Shown: positions 20,169-33,767, counted from the first letter of the stretch. The stretch is 64,000 nucleotides of DNA from an uncultured Verrucomicrobiota bacterium (GCA_903907995.1 CAIVQH010000016.1:80813-144812); one strand, 5' to 3'. Program-made: numbers and translations. The notes: a model not told the origin generated them from the letters alone.

Positions 20169-20256
20169 CAGTGATCAGTAATCAGTGAACCAGTAAACAG
20201 TGAGTCAGAGAAAAAACGGGGCTCACTTGTCGGAGAACTGAATACTGATTCACTGG
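20169..20256. repeat. Degenerate heptanucleotide (CAGTRAN-type) repeats in both orientations
   Basis: CAGTGAT CAGTAAT CAGTGAA C CAGTAAA CAGTGAG at 20169-20205, then CTGAATACTGATTCACTGG (reverse-orientation units) at 20238-20256. Confidence 0.8.
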
Positions 20257-20264
20257 CTCGGCGA

Positions 20265-21224
20265 CTACGGCTTGACGGTGGCCGGCGGCGCCACCGCATC
20301 GCCGCCCTCTTTGACCATGAAAGCCTGGATCAGCTTCATCTGCTGATCCTGCATAGCCTTATAGCGGGTGAACTGCTCCTCGGTGATCACGCCCTTCAGG
20401 GCTTCAAGCTTCTGATCCATCATGGCCTGCGGACTGAAAGCTTTCGCATCGGCACCGGCGCTCATGCCGGCCAACTGCTGCTGGCTCTGGGCATAGAGGA
20501 CCTGGAAGACCTTGTCCTGCTGCTCCTGGCTGAGGCCAAGGGCGCCCTGCATCTGCAGCAGCTCGGAGTTGGCCATCAGGCGGGCATTGTTGCGCTGCTC
20601 CTCCTGCTGCATCTCGGTGTAGGCGGTCTGCTGCTCGGGGCTGAGCAGCGCCTTGATCTGCGACTCGGGATCGGCCGCCTGTTTTCCGGCGTCGGCCATA
20701 TCCTCCTTGCTGAGCTTGCCAGACATCATCTTTTGCGCCAGCTCGCGGCCGGCGCCGACCTGCTGTTCCATGATCCCCCGGATCTGCGCCTCCTGGTCCG
20801 CGCTCAGGTTCAGTTTGCCCTTCATCCTGCCGAGCTTGTTCTCCATCTGCTGCTTGAGGGTGGCCTCCATCATGCCCTTCATCGCCTTGCCGGACTCGCT
20901 GTCCTCATCCCCGAACATGGCGGCCAGTGGGTTTGCGGACTTGTCCTTGCCGGCCTTGGCGATGCCGGGCTTCTGCTTCATCAGCTCCTGGACCTTGGTG
21001 GCCAGCGTGAGGTTGTCGGCCTCCAGCTTCTGGGCGCGCGTCGTGGCGGCCGTCAGCTGCTGGCCCAGCTCTGCGACCTGGTTGGTGGCGGTGCCGATCT
21101 CGGCCTGTAGGCGTTCGTGTTCGGCAATGACTTCTGGAGAATGCGACCGAGTGGTCAGCACCAGCGCGGCGGCACCCACACCCACCGCCACTCCGACCAC
21201 AAAAGCAATGACCTTGGACTTCAT
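20265..21224 (-). CDS. Membrane-anchored coiled-coil protein with Spy/CpxP-like LTxxQ-type segments
   Basis: 319 aa; N-terminal TM; recurring LNLSADQEAQI, LLSPEQQTAY, LGLSQEQQDKV, GVITEEQFTRY. Confidence 0.6.
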   Translation of the reverse strand: MKSKVIAFVVGVAVGVGAAALVLTTRSHSPEVIAEHERLQAEIGTATNQVAELGQQLTAATTRAQKLEADNLTLATKVQELMKQKPGIAKAGKDKSANPLAAMFGDEDSESGKAMKGMMEATLKQQMENKLGRMKGKLNLSADQEAQIRGIMEQQVGAGRELAQKMMSGKLSKEDMADAGKQAADPESQIKALLSPEQQTAYTEMQQEEQRNNARLMANSELLQMQGALGLSQEQQDKVFQVLYAQSQQQLAGMSAGADAKAFSPQAMMDQKLEALKGVITEEQFTRYKAMQDQQMKLIQAFMVKEGGDAVAPPATVKP

Positions 21225-21315
21225 GTTGCAGGCTTAACAAAGCCGCCGTGCCTCTGCAACGACCGGATGCAACAAAGCGGTTAAAGCCGGGACGTGCGAT
21301 GGATTCCCGCCCTGC

Positions 21316-22191
21316 TCAGCGTGCCTTCAAAAAGCCGCTGTCATCCATCCATTCCTCGAAGCGGGTGAGCCATTGCGCGACCGGACGCGTGTTTTTCGCC
21401 CGCAGGCCGAAGCCGTGGCCGCCGCTGCCGTAGATGTGCAGCTCCGCAGGCACGCCTGCCCGCTTATAGCGCAGATAAACCTCGGCCAGCCCTTCACCGA
21501 TGTCCTTGCGATCGTTGTAAGCGCAGGCGAGGAAGGCCGGCGGTGAGTTGGTCTCCGGCTGGATATCGCCCGAACGGCCCGGATAGATGAAGCCGAGAAA
21601 ATCGGGGCGCGACGGCTGGCGCTCGATCACGTCCGAGGCATCCGGTTTGCCGCCGTCGAAATGCGAACTGGCCAGCCAGACGAGTTCGCCGCCCGCCGAG
21701 AAGCCGATCGCGCCGACACGCTTGGGATCAAGGCCCCACTCCGACGCATGGCTGCGGATAAGCCGCATGGCCCGCTGCGTGTCCGCGAGGGCGTGGACCG
21801 CGATCTGGTAGGTCGAATTGGTCTCCCGCGCGAGTCGGTAGGTGAGGACAAACGCCGCCGTGCCGTGCTCGCTCAGTGCGCGGGCCGGATTGTAGCCCTC
21901 GTGATCCATCCACAGCTCCCGATGCCCGCCACCCGGGATGACGAGCACCGCCGTACCGTTCGCCTTTCCCTTCGCCGGCAGATACGGCGTGAGCGAGGGC
22001 TGGTGCACCCCCGTCACCACGTGGTCGCCGCCGTCGGTCACCCGCACATGCGCCGGCTCGGTCTTGCCTTCGGAACCGGGCGCGCCCTGCGGCCAGAGCA
22101 GGATGGCCTTGGGCTCTTCCGCGATGACCAGTGCGCAGGGGAGGAGGGAAGCGGCGACAAGCACGCGGCGGAGCAGGGCGGGGAGGTGCAT
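21316..22191 (-). CDS. Secreted alpha/beta hydrolase (acetyl esterase-like)
   Basis: Signal peptide; VIPGGGHRELWMDHEGY, GAIGFSAGGELVWLAS, GSGGHGFGLR. Confidence 0.85.
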   Translation of the reverse strand: MHLPALLRRVLVAASLLPCALVIAEEPKAILLWPQGAPGSEGKTEPAHVRVTDGGDHVVTGVHQPSLTPYLPAKGKANGTAVLVIPGGGHRELWMDHEGYNPARALSEHGTAAFVLTYRLARETNSTYQIAVHALADTQRAMRLIRSHASEWGLDPKRVGAIGFSAGGELVWLASSHFDGGKPDASDVIERQPSRPDFLGFIYPGRSGDIQPETNSPPAFLACAYNDRKDIGEGLAEVYLRYKRAGVPAELHIYGSGGHGFGLRAKNTRPVAQWLTRFEEWMDDSGFLKAR

Positions 22192-22286
22192 TGGGGAACC
22201 ATCCCCAAGGTGCTGCCTGTTGGCAATCCGCTCCTACGTCAGAGCAATTGCCATTTCGCGGCCGCGCACGGTCAGGAATTTCCCGT

Positions 22287-22793
22287 TCATTTGCCTGGGG
22301 TTGGTTGGGTATTCTCCTTCTGAGTCTGTACTTTTCGGAGTTCGTAGAAGGTCACCCCGCTATTTTCAGTGGCTTTAAAGCTTTTCGGCGGCGTTTCGGG
22401 ATCTCCCGTGGCCAAGGTCAGAGCACCGTCCTCGATCTTGAAGATGGCCACGACAACTTTGCCGATGCTGTCACCCGACGGTGGCGGACAATCTTTGATC
22501 GTGGCATGCAACTGCTGAGGGTCAGTCCCCGAAGGTAGTGTAATGGTCGTCTCAAACCAAAATTTTGCGTCCCGGTGAAAATGCAATGAACGGCCGGTGA
22601 CCGTGATGGTGATTTTGGCGTGCGATTTGTCACCCACCGCAACCCCCTCCCATGTTCCTTGGAGAGATTGCAGTTCTGCGGCGACGGGTTGGCTGGCAGT
22701 GCCTTTGCCTTCGGCAGCGGGCAGTTCGCCAGCGTTAGCGGTGAAAACCGCGAGCAAGCAGACGATGCCGAAGTTATGCCGAAATGGTTTCAT
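22287..22793 (-). CDS. Secreted TIGR03067-like domain protein
   Basis: Likely start MKPFRHNFGIVCLLAVFTANAGELPAAE; ELQSLQGTWEGVAVGDKSHAKITITVTG. Confidence 0.65.
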   Translation of the reverse strand: MKPFRHNFGIVCLLAVFTANAGELPAAEGKGTASQPVAAELQSLQGTWEGVAVGDKSHAKITITVTGRSLHFHRDAKFWFETTITLPSGTDPQQLHATIKDCPPPSGDSIGKVVVAIFKIEDGALTLATGDPETPPKSFKATENSGVTFYELRKVQTQKENTQPTPGK

Positions 22794-22894
22794 GGCTGCA
22801 GGTGTCGGGCGGCCGGCTCCGTCAGGGTGTAAGCAATTTATGGGGAAATAAAAGACGGCCCGGACCTGTTGGACATGGGAAACTGGATGCCCGT

Positions 22895-24274
22895 TCATTT
22901 CCCATCTGCCGGGTCGATTCCAAGAAGTTCCACGTCGAAGACGAGGGCGCTGTCGGGAGCGATCTTGTCGCCGGCCCCCTTCTCGCCGTAGGCCAACTTG
23001 GGCGGGATGGTGAGCTGCCATTTGTCGCCTTCCCGCATCATCTGCAGGGCCTCGTTCCAGCCGGGGATCACGCCATTGACCGGAAAGCTGATCGGTTCGC
23101 CGCGGTCCACCGAACTGTCGAAGACTGTCCCATCGATGAGCGTGCCGTGATAATGGACTTTCACGGTGTCGGTCGCCTTGGGCATCCGTCCGGTGCCGGC
23201 GGCGAGCACCTTGTACTGCAGTCCGCTGGCGGTCTGGTGTACGCCCGGCTTGGTGGCGTTTGCCGCGAGGAATTCTGTGGCTGTCATGGGCTTGGAGCGT
23301 GACGCGGCGCTGGCCGCGGTGCGTAGCCGTTCGTTCTCGGATTTCAGGCCGGCCATTTCCGTCTGGAGCGCCCGCAACCGGGCGGCCTCGCCGCGCAGCC
23401 GCAGCAATTCTTCGGAGGGGCCGCTGGGGGCCGGCGCGGCAGCGGCGGGAGTCGGGACCGCCGCTGCCAGTTCGGCCCGCAGTCGCGCCAGCTCCGCGAG
23501 CTGCGCCTGGTTTTGCCGGTGCTGCAGGACGAGCGTGGTGGCAAACGCCGCGGTCACCAGCGACACGGCCGTGATCTTCAGTGAGGTGGCGGTCATAAAT
23601 TTCAGGAGAAAAAAGGTGGCTCCGGCGCCCGTGCCCGCCGTGGCGGCCACACCGGTGAGGATGGTTCCGGCCAATCCGGCCGGGGCGGCCTGAACGGCCT
23701 CCAACAGAATGGCCCCGCCGAGCGAGGCCGCCGGCACCGCCAGCCCGCGCTCCACAAAGATCCCGCGCAGCCGTTCCAGCGCACGGGTGACGCGTTTCTG
23801 GGCCGCCTCTTCGCCGAGGCTGAGCCGTTCGCCGATCTCGCGGGCCGATTTGCGCTCGAAGTAGCGCAGGAACAGGGCGTCCCGGTCGGCTTCGTCGAGC
23901 CGGCCGAGAGCGTCATCGAGGTGCGGGGCGATCTGTTCCCAGACGACTTCGGGGGCTGGGTTGTGCATGGTGGCCGCTTCGTGTTCCCGGGCGCGGCGGC
24001 GGACTTCGGTGCGGACCGCCTTCGCCGCTAGATTCTGGGTGACGCGGTGCAGCCAGCCGGTGAGCACCGCGCGGTCTTTCAACGAATCTGCCTGCCGGGC
24101 GAGGGCGACGAAGACCGCCTGCGTGACATCTTCCGCGAGGTGCCGGTCCACGATCATCCGCGTCGCAGCCGAGTGCACGAAATCGAGATGACGCCGGACG
24201 AGTTCCCCGAACGCCGCCTGGGAATCATGGGCGGCGTAGTCGCACAGAAGCTGCTGGTCCGTCGTGTCGTTCAC
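22895..24274 (-). CDS. ECF-type sigma factor - hydrophobic segment - coiled coil - FKBP-type peptidyl-prolyl isomerase fusion
   Basis: 459 aa single ORF. Sigma region aa ~1-175 ([48 protein letters not shown]), hydrophobic ~185-250, coiled coil ~251-320, FKBP ~335-455 ([60 protein letters not shown]). Confidence 0.92.
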   Translation of the reverse strand: MNDTTDQQLLCDYAAHDSQAAFGELVRRHLDFVHSAATRMIVDRHLAEDVTQAVFVALARQADSLKDRAVLTGWLHRVTQNLAAKAVRTEVRRRAREHEAATMHNPAPEVVWEQIAPHLDDALGRLDEADRDALFLRYFERKSAREIGERLSLGEEAAQKRVTRALERLRGIFVERGLAVPAASLGGAILLEAVQAAPAGLAGTILTGVAATAGTGAGATFFLLKFMTATSLKITAVSLVTAAFATTLVLQHRQNQAQLAELARLRAELAAAVPTPAAAAPAPSGPSEELLRLRGEAARLRALQTEMAGLKSENERLRTAASAASRSKPMTATEFLAANATKPGVHQTASGLQYKVLAAGTGRMPKATDTVKVHYHGTLIDGTVFDSSVDRGEPISFPVNGVIPGWNEALQMMREGDKWQLTIPPKLAYGEKGAGDKIAPDSALVFDVELLGIDPADGK

Positions 24275-24366
24275 TGTCCCTTGTTACCCGGCAGCGGCCA
24301 AAGCGGACAGACGAGATGATTGTTTCCGTGCTTTACCGCCAAAGCGAGTGGCCGCACGTTGGCCCC

Positions 24367-25113
24367 ATGCTTCCCCGAAGATCAGGCCGTGCGGCTGTTG
24401 AGCGGGCGGTTGCGTTCACGCTGATCGAATTGCTGGTGGTCATCGCCATCATCGCAATCCTCGCCGGGATGCTGCTGCCGGCGCTGGCGCGGGCGAAGTC
24501 CAAGGCGCAGCAGATCAAGTGCATGGGGAACAACAAGCAGGTCATCCTTGCCTTCCAGCTTTATACGGATGACTACCGCGACAGCTATCCGCTTTGCACC
24601 GACTGGAATTCCGCCGGCGGCACCAACGGCACCTACGACACCTTCACCGCGATGACGAACCGGCCGCTCTACCGCTACCAGGGCACGCCGGAAATCTTCC
24701 ACTGCCCGAGCGACAAGGGGGACATCTTTTACGAACGCAACTTCGGCAAGAAGGCCACGAACTGCTACGTGCAATACGGCACGAGCTACCTGATGGAGTG
24801 GGCGGTCGATTTCGCGCGTACCCGGCGGGTCACCGGTGACGTGGGCGCATCGCCCGGCTCCGATTCGGGTCACGGCATCAAGTCCAGCGAGATTGCCCTC
24901 AGCGCCGCGAACAAGGTGGTACAGGGCGACTGGCCGTGGCATCCGAACCGCGGCTTGGACGACCGGAAAAGCCAGTGGCACAATTACCGGGGCAGGAGCC
25001 TGTCGGTGATGTGCTTCGGCGACGGCCACGCGGAGGCGTTCAAGTTCCCGACGATCAAGGACACCGACGTCTATTGGACTAAGGCGCCGGACCCCAGTCA
25101 GCTGTGGTGGTGA
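24367..25113 (+). CDS. Prepilin-type N-terminal cleavage/methylation domain protein
   Basis: [43 protein letters not shown] class III signal; C-terminal [10 protein letters not shown]. Confidence 0.9.
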   Translation: MLPRRSGRAAVERAVAFTLIELLVVIAIIAILAGMLLPALARAKSKAQQIKCMGNNKQVILAFQLYTDDYRDSYPLCTDWNSAGGTNGTYDTFTAMTNRPLYRYQGTPEIFHCPSDKGDIFYERNFGKKATNCYVQYGTSYLMEWAVDFARTRRVTGDVGASPGSDSGHGIKSSEIALSAANKVVQGDWPWHPNRGLDDRKSQWHNYRGRSLSVMCFGDGHAEAFKFPTIKDTDVYWTKAPDPSQLWW

Positions 25114-25244
25114 GCGGGCAGGCGCAGGGGGACAATTCCCCCCCGTCCGATGTCAGACTCCCCGTTGAACTCGAGATACCAAGTTCGCTTCCACAGGGAA
25201 GCTTCGGGATAACGATGACGTCGGCCACGAACCGTACCGCCGTC

Positions 25245-25631
25245 TTACCAGAGACAGTTCACGCCAAACGTGCGGAATGGCGGATCGGGTGAGATGAACT
25301 GGAAGCCGGCCACCAACGCCTGGGCTGCCAGCAGGCGGTCGAAGGGATCAAGATGTGTCGGAGGAAGTTCGCCGCATGTGAAAAGCGCCGACAATGAGAT
25401 ACGGACGGTTTGGAGCTGGAAGAATTCCGCCTGTTTCGGAATCCAAAGGCGCGGCGTTTCGGGCAGCGGCAGCTTTCCGGCGGTATGCTTGAGCACGATT
25501 TCCCAAACGCTCGTGTCGCTGAGAAACAGTTCGTTTTGAGGATCATTGATCGCCGCAGTGGCGGCAGCCGACAAGCGGGCCGGTTGGCCGGCCAGCCAGA
25601 GGAAAGTGCAGGTGTCCAACAGGAGCCTCAT
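25245..25631 (-). CDS. PIN domain VapC-like toxin
   Basis: MRLLLDTCTFLWLAG...SDTSVWEIVLKHTAGKL...LDPFDRLLAAQALVAGFQFIS; overlaps the antitoxin stop. Confidence 0.88.
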   Translation of the reverse strand: MRLLLDTCTFLWLAGQPARLSAAATAAINDPQNELFLSDTSVWEIVLKHTAGKLPLPETPRLWIPKQAEFFQLQTVRISLSALFTCGELPPTHLDPFDRLLAAQALVAGFQFISPDPPFRTFGVNCLW

Positions 25632-25870
25632 AGCCCCCACTGCTTCAACTCCTCAGGCGTCATGGGGGCGAGCGCCGCCGCCGCCACATCGAAAGGCGGC
25701 GAAGCCAGTTCGCCCACCTTGGGACGTATTCCGACCGGCTTGGCCACGAATGGCACCAGCCGGGCCACCGGTTTCAGGCCACGGGCGATGACGAATTCCT
25801 CGCCAGCCTCCACCGAGACCAGGAAATGCGTGAGGTTGGACTCCGCCTCGTGAGTGGAAATCACTTGCAT
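25628..25870 (-). CDS. Phd/YefM-like antitoxin
   Basis: MQVISTHEAESNLTHFLVSVEAGEEFVIARGLKPVARLVPF; 4-nt overlap with the PIN gene. Confidence 0.85.
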   Translation of the reverse strand: MQVISTHEAESNLTHFLVSVEAGEEFVIARGLKPVARLVPFVAKPVGIRPKVGELASPPFDVAAAALAPMTPEELKQWGL

Positions 25871-25904
25871 CGCGTTAAAGTGGCCGAAGCAGGCGATGTC
25901 GGCA

Positions 25905-26006
25905 ATGGGCGAGATCAAGGTGCCGCCGGACGAGTTCGCCGAACGCCGCCTGCGAATCATGGGCTGCGCCGTCGCGGAGGAGCTGCTGGTCCGTCGTGTT
26001 GTTCAC
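25905..26006 (-). pseudogene. 5' fragment of an ECF sigma gene paralogous to 22895..24274
   Basis: From GTG at 26006: [34 protein letters not shown], versus [34 protein letters not shown]; no downstream sigma sequence follows. Confidence 0.85.
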
Positions 26007-26111
26007 TGTCCCCAGTTAATCGGAGACAGGCAAAGCGGACCGAAGAAGTCGTGCGCGAAAGGTCGATTCCCCGTTTCGCCTTTTGCCGCTTCCGTGTTTG
26101 CTCTCACCTCC

Positions 26112-29129
<3,018 letters not shown>

Positions 29130-29151
29130 GGCGATCAAAAGCTGTCTGCGA

Positions 29152-31761
29152 ATGAAACAAAAGATCCCATGCGGCCGCCAGCCGGCGGTGCCGGGTTTCC
29201 GGTGGCTGAGGCTGCTGGCCCTGCTCTGCTGCGGAGGGCTGCTGGTGCCCGCTCTGCAGGCGCAGAACCGGTCGGCGGACCGGCTGGCATTTGAGGCGGC
29301 GTCGCGGGACTTCAACTCGCAGCAGTGGGACCGGGCGGTGAAGGAGTTTTCCGACCTCGAGTCCAAGTTCGCCAAATCCCCGCTGCGTGCCGAGGCCGGC
29401 CAGCTACGCCTGTTCGCGCAGGCCGAGGCGACGGCGGCGCATGGCGATCTGGCGGCGGCGGGCGATCTCTTTGCGCAGTTCCAGCGCAGTTTTCCGGCGT
29501 CGGCCCAGGCGGGTCATGCCGCGTTGCGGGAGGCGTCAATCCGTTTGAAACTCGGCGATTCCAAGGCGGCGGTCGCGGTCCTTGCCGCGACCAACAGCCC
29601 GTTTGTGCGGGTGGTGTTGGAAGGCAAGGATACAGAACTGATTTTCGGCGGCCTGCTGCTGAAGGCGGAGGCGCTGGTGGCGGCGAAGGAGCTCACGCTC
29701 GCGGAAACGGCCCTGATCCAGGCCTCCGGCAGCGCCAAGTCGTCCCGGGACGAGTGGGAACGCCTGCGCCTCCTGGTCGAGGTTCAGGATGCCGCCGGAC
29801 GACCGCTGGATGCGGCGCAGACAGCGCAAAAGCTGAAGGCGGTCGCCGAGAAGGATACGGCTCTGGCCGGACGTCGGGCAGAGGCGGTCGCGCTGACCGG
29901 CCGGCTGTGGCTGCGCCAGGGCGACACCAACCGCGCGATTGCCGAGTATCAGGCGAACGTGGTTCCCGGCACCCCGGCCGACTACCTGCGTGAAGCCACT
30001 TTCGCGCTCGCCGACGCCTACCTGAGCCGGGGTGAGCTGGCCAAGGCGCGTGACCGTTTGGAGGCCTTCGTGACCGCGCAGCCGGCCGATGCGGAGCTGA
30101 ACCGGGCGCGCCTGCTGCTGGGACAGACCCAGTTCCGGCAATATCAGGAGGCCGTGGCGGCGAGGCAGACCGCAGCCGCCTCGACGCTGCTGACGCTGGC
30201 GGCGACCCAGTATCAGTCGGCGCTGACCAACCAGCCGGCGGCGGAACTGCTGGGGCCGTTGCTGTTGGCGCGGGGCTGGACGCTCTGGGAGGAAGGCCTG
30301 ACCGGCGGCATTCCGGACCGCGTGCGTGAGGCGGGCAGCAATTTCCTGGCGGCCGCCACGGCGCTGCCCCATGGAGGGGATCAGGCGGTGGCGCGCTTCA
30401 AGGCCGCCGACTGCCAGTTCCAGCTCGGCTACGTGGCGAGCTCGCTGACGAACTATCTGGCCGTGCTGGATGGCTACGCAGACGTGCCTGCCGTGGCGGA
30501 ACTGATCGAGCCGGCGGCGGGCCAGGCCGTGCTGGCTGCCACCCAATCGGGCAGCCGCGAAGCCGCCGAACGGGCGATGATGCGGTTGCTCGCCGTCAAC
30601 CCGGGCGGCGCGGGGGCGGCGCGCGGGGCGCTGCTGCTGGGGCAGTCACTGGCCAAGAACGGCGACATTGCGCGGGCACGGGAGACCCTGGGCGGCTTTT
30701 TGGCGAAATTCCCGGAAACCTCCCTGAAACCCGAGGTGGAACTGATGCTGGGCACGGTCGAACTGCGGGCGCGCAACTGGACGAACGCCCTGGAATCGCT
30801 GGGAAACTGGCTGAAAGCCAACCCGAACCACCCGCAGGTGCCCCGGGCGGAATTTGACCGGGCCTGGGCGTCGGCGCAGGCGGGCCTGACGACCAACGCA
30901 ACAGCGGAATTTGCCCTGCTGGCCGCGCGTTTCCCCACCAACACCCTGGCCCCAACGGCGCAGCTTTGGCTCGCGGACAACTATTTCCGGCAGGGCGATT
31001 ACATCGGCGCGGAAATGGCGTGCAAGGCGCTCGTCACCAACACCGCCTGGACCGGTTCGGAAGCCTGGCACCGGGCCCGGTTCTGGGCGGCAGAGGCGGC
31101 CCGCAAGCGGCAGAGCTTCGGCAGCTCAAGCCAGCAGTTGCTGGACATCCTGAACGACAAGAGCACCCCGACCAACTGGGTCGTGGCGGCCTATTTTGCG
31201 CTGGGTGAGCTGCGGCTGGAACAGCCGGCGGATGACCCCGCCAAACCCCTTGGCAACGTGAGCCTTGCCCTGGAGGCCTTCACGGCGGTGGCCCAGCTGA
31301 CCAACGCGCCCCAGGCCGCGCCGGCACTGGGCAAGATGGCCGACTGCCACCTGCAGTTGGCCGCCCTGAACACCAACAGCTACACGCGGGCGGCGGAGCT
31401 GTATCAGCGGGCCCTGGAGTTTCCCGGCGCCGATCTGGCGGTGCGATGCAAGGCGACGGTGGGCCTGGGAATCGTGCAGGAAAAACTCGCCCAGCGGGCC
31501 GGTGCGGACGCCGGGCCTTTCTGGGCGGCGGCGCTGAACCGCTATCTGGATGTGGCGCACGGCAAGCTGTGCCGGCCAGGCGAGGTCATGGACCCGTGGT
31601 GGGTGAAAGAGGCCGGACGCGATGCGGGGCAGGTGCTGGAACTGACGGGCAAATGGCGCGAGGCCGCCTTGCTGTACGACTGGCTGGCCGGCGAACTGCC
31701 GGCCCAGCAGGCGGCGTGGCGGGCCCGGGCTGTCCAGGCACGCCAGCAGGCAGGTGGCTGA
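29152..31761 (+). CDS. Secreted tetratricopeptide-repeat protein
   Basis: 869 aa; signal peptide; TPR-like helices (AFEAASRDFNSQQWDRAVKEFSDLESKFAKSPLRAEAGQLRL). Confidence 0.8.
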   Translation: MKQKIPCGRQPAVPGFRWLRLLALLCCGGLLVPALQAQNRSADRLAFEAASRDFNSQQWDRAVKEFSDLESKFAKSPLRAEAGQLRLFAQAEATAAHGDLAAAGDLFAQFQRSFPASAQAGHAALREASIRLKLGDSKAAVAVLAATNSPFVRVVLEGKDTELIFGGLLLKAEALVAAKELTLAETALIQASGSAKSSRDEWERLRLLVEVQDAAGRPLDAAQTAQKLKAVAEKDTALAGRRAEAVALTGRLWLRQGDTNRAIAEYQANVVPGTPADYLREATFALADAYLSRGELAKARDRLEAFVTAQPADAELNRARLLLGQTQFRQYQEAVAARQTAAASTLLTLAATQYQSALTNQPAAELLGPLLLARGWTLWEEGLTGGIPDRVREAGSNFLAAATALPHGGDQAVARFKAADCQFQLGYVASSLTNYLAVLDGYADVPAVAELIEPAAGQAVLAATQSGSREAAERAMMRLLAVNPGGAGAARGALLLGQSLAKNGDIARARETLGGFLAKFPETSLKPEVELMLGTVELRARNWTNALESLGNWLKANPNHPQVPRAEFDRAWASAQAGLTTNATAEFALLAARFPTNTLAPTAQLWLADNYFRQGDYIGAEMACKALVTNTAWTGSEAWHRARFWAAEAARKRQSFGSSSQQLLDILNDKSTPTNWVVAAYFALGELRLEQPADDPAKPLGNVSLALEAFTAVAQLTNAPQAAPALGKMADCHLQLAALNTNSYTRAAELYQRALEFPGADLAVRCKATVGLGIVQEKLAQRAGADAGPFWAAALNRYLDVAHGKLCRPGEVMDPWWVKEAGRDAGQVLELTGKWREAALLYDWLAGELPAQQAAWRARAVQARQQAGG

Positions 31762-31787
31762 CCCGACATGGACAACGACGGCGGCAA

Positions 31788-33545
31788 CTAGCGGAGCCGG
31801 GCTTGGATGCGGGCTTCGTTGACCAGCTTCGCCTCCTCGGGGAGCAGTTTGGTCTGGGCGGCGAGCTTCAGGTATTCGCGGGCCCGGGAGGTGTCACCCG
31901 TTTTCGCCAGGAACACGCCCATCATGGCCGCCATGGCCGGCCGGCGCAGCTCCGAGGGGTCCAGCGAGTTCATCAGATCCACGGCGGCCTGGGCCTCACC
32001 GCGTCGCAGCAGGGCAAAGGCATAGGTGGAGATGTGGAGCGGATTCTTGGGCGACACGGCGTGCAGCTGGTCGGCCAGTTTCTGCAGGTTGGAATCATCC
32101 ACGCCCAGCAACAGTCCGAGATAGACCACGTTGTTCAGCGTCGAGGGATCGTTGGGTTTCAGGGTCTGAAAACTTTTGGCCACCCGGAACTGGCCGAGCG
32201 TGTCATCCTTGAGCAGGTAGTTGCGCTGCAGCGTCAGCAGCGCGTTCTCCACGCCCTTGCCGCTGTTCACCACGGCCCACAGGCTGGCCTCGGCCTGCTT
32301 CGGCATGTTCCAGCGGGTGGCCATGGTGACGAGCATCTCCAGCTGGGAGGAGTTGTTGTCCGCCTCGGTGATGGCCTTCGACCACAGCCCGTCCACTTCC
32401 GCCGTGCTCCGGTCCGCGCTGCCCAGATAAAGCGCCGCGAAGGCATCGTAAGCATAACGAAGGCTCTCAAAGCCCGGCCATTGCACGCTGCGGACCCAGT
32501 TGCGCAAGCCCAGCCAGTCGCCCAGCCCGATGTAGAGATCGGCGATGCTCATGCCCACCGGCGTAGGTTGGCGGACTTCAGGGGGCAGGGAGCGCACCCA
32601 GTTCATGGCGTATGGGGTCTGGCCGCTGTCCTTCAGCCAGACCAGCAGCTGAACCAGATCCTCGGGCGATTTGACGGCCAGCGCCTGCATGGATTGCAGG
32701 CGGTTGGTGTAGTCCGGGGAATGGCTCCCATGGAGCGCACCCAGGTAAAGGAGGCGATTCGCGAAACTGAGATTGGTCTGGGCGACCAGCTGGGTGGCCT
32801 GCCGCATGGCTTCGTTCCACTGCTGATGGTCGATGGCATCCTGGGTCAGCAAGGCGAGTGCCTCGGTCCGGTTCGCGGAATTGGTGACCAGGAGCCGGAG
32901 GGATTGGCGCGCCTCCTCCTGTTTCGAGAGGGTCCCGGCAAAAAGGCGGATCTTGGCCAGATTGAACTGGTGGGCGCTGTTGGTCGGATCCAACCGCGCG
33001 GCCTCGGCCATATGGTATTCCGCCTGCTGTTTGTCACCCACACCCAGCGCCACGGCGCCAGCGGTGTCATGAAAGTAGGCAGGCAAGGCCGAGTTCGTCG
33101 GGTAGCGGCTCAACGCGCGAAACGCGGAGAAGTAGTCCTTGAAGGACAGCGCCGTCTGCGCCCAGACGATGAGATTGGTGGAATTCCAAGGCTCCAGTTC
33201 GGCCACACGTTCCCGCCAGAGCACGGCATCGCGGGCCCGGTAGCGGTCGGCCATGTTCGCCATCAGGCGCGTGGCGCGCAGGTTGGTGGGATCGACCGTT
33301 CCCAGAATTCGCCGGGCTATCCGGGAGGATTCGTCCAGCCGGCCGGCACGAAACAGCCGTTCGGCATTGTCGAGCTGCGTGTTCTTGGTCCAGCGGAGAT
33401 AGGCGGTTTCGCCCTTCCAGCGCCAGAGGCCAAAGACCAAGCCCGAGGCCAGCAGGATGAGGAACCCGGCACGCAGAGCGCGATAGATGCCGCTGGGAGT
33501 GCGGACGCTCTTGCGTACGAGCCGGACTTGTCTCTGTTGTTCCAT
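31788..33545 (-). CDS. Membrane-anchored TPR protein
   Basis: 585 aa; N-terminal TM; NAERLFRAGRLDESSRIARRILGTVDPTNLRATRLMANMADRY and more TPR-like units. Confidence 0.8.
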   Translation of the reverse strand: MEQQRQVRLVRKSVRTPSGIYRALRAGFLILLASGLVFGLWRWKGETAYLRWTKNTQLDNAERLFRAGRLDESSRIARRILGTVDPTNLRATRLMANMADRYRARDAVLWRERVAELEPWNSTNLIVWAQTALSFKDYFSAFRALSRYPTNSALPAYFHDTAGAVALGVGDKQQAEYHMAEAARLDPTNSAHQFNLAKIRLFAGTLSKQEEARQSLRLLVTNSANRTEALALLTQDAIDHQQWNEAMRQATQLVAQTNLSFANRLLYLGALHGSHSPDYTNRLQSMQALAVKSPEDLVQLLVWLKDSGQTPYAMNWVRSLPPEVRQPTPVGMSIADLYIGLGDWLGLRNWVRSVQWPGFESLRYAYDAFAALYLGSADRSTAEVDGLWSKAITEADNNSSQLEMLVTMATRWNMPKQAEASLWAVVNSGKGVENALLTLQRNYLLKDDTLGQFRVAKSFQTLKPNDPSTLNNVVYLGLLLGVDDSNLQKLADQLHAVSPKNPLHISTYAFALLRRGEAQAAVDLMNSLDPSELRRPAMAAMMGVFLAKTGDTSRAREYLKLAAQTKLLPEEAKLVNEARIQARLR

Positions 33546-33767
33546 GCCTCAGCCTTGCTTAAAGCGTAAGCCAGTTTCAAGGGCGTCCGCTTGGTCGCTC
33601 CCCCACAGCCAACGCCATGTGCCGCCAGCGACGCGGTTCCGGGCGACTCACGGGTGAAGTTTTCCGTCCGGAAATGTCTGGGATGAAATAGCTTTGGAAG
33701 GATGGAGCCGGGCCCGGCTTTGCTTTGGCGTTTGAAATCGGGCCGGCCGTGAGCTAAGGGGCAGGCA

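Noticed and set aside
18563-20188. 541-aa plus-strand ORF
   Set aside because: Antisense to guaB.
31446-33569. 707-aa plus-strand ORF
   Set aside because: Overlaps the end of one TPR gene and lies antisense to the other; no domain signal, shadow-frame composition.
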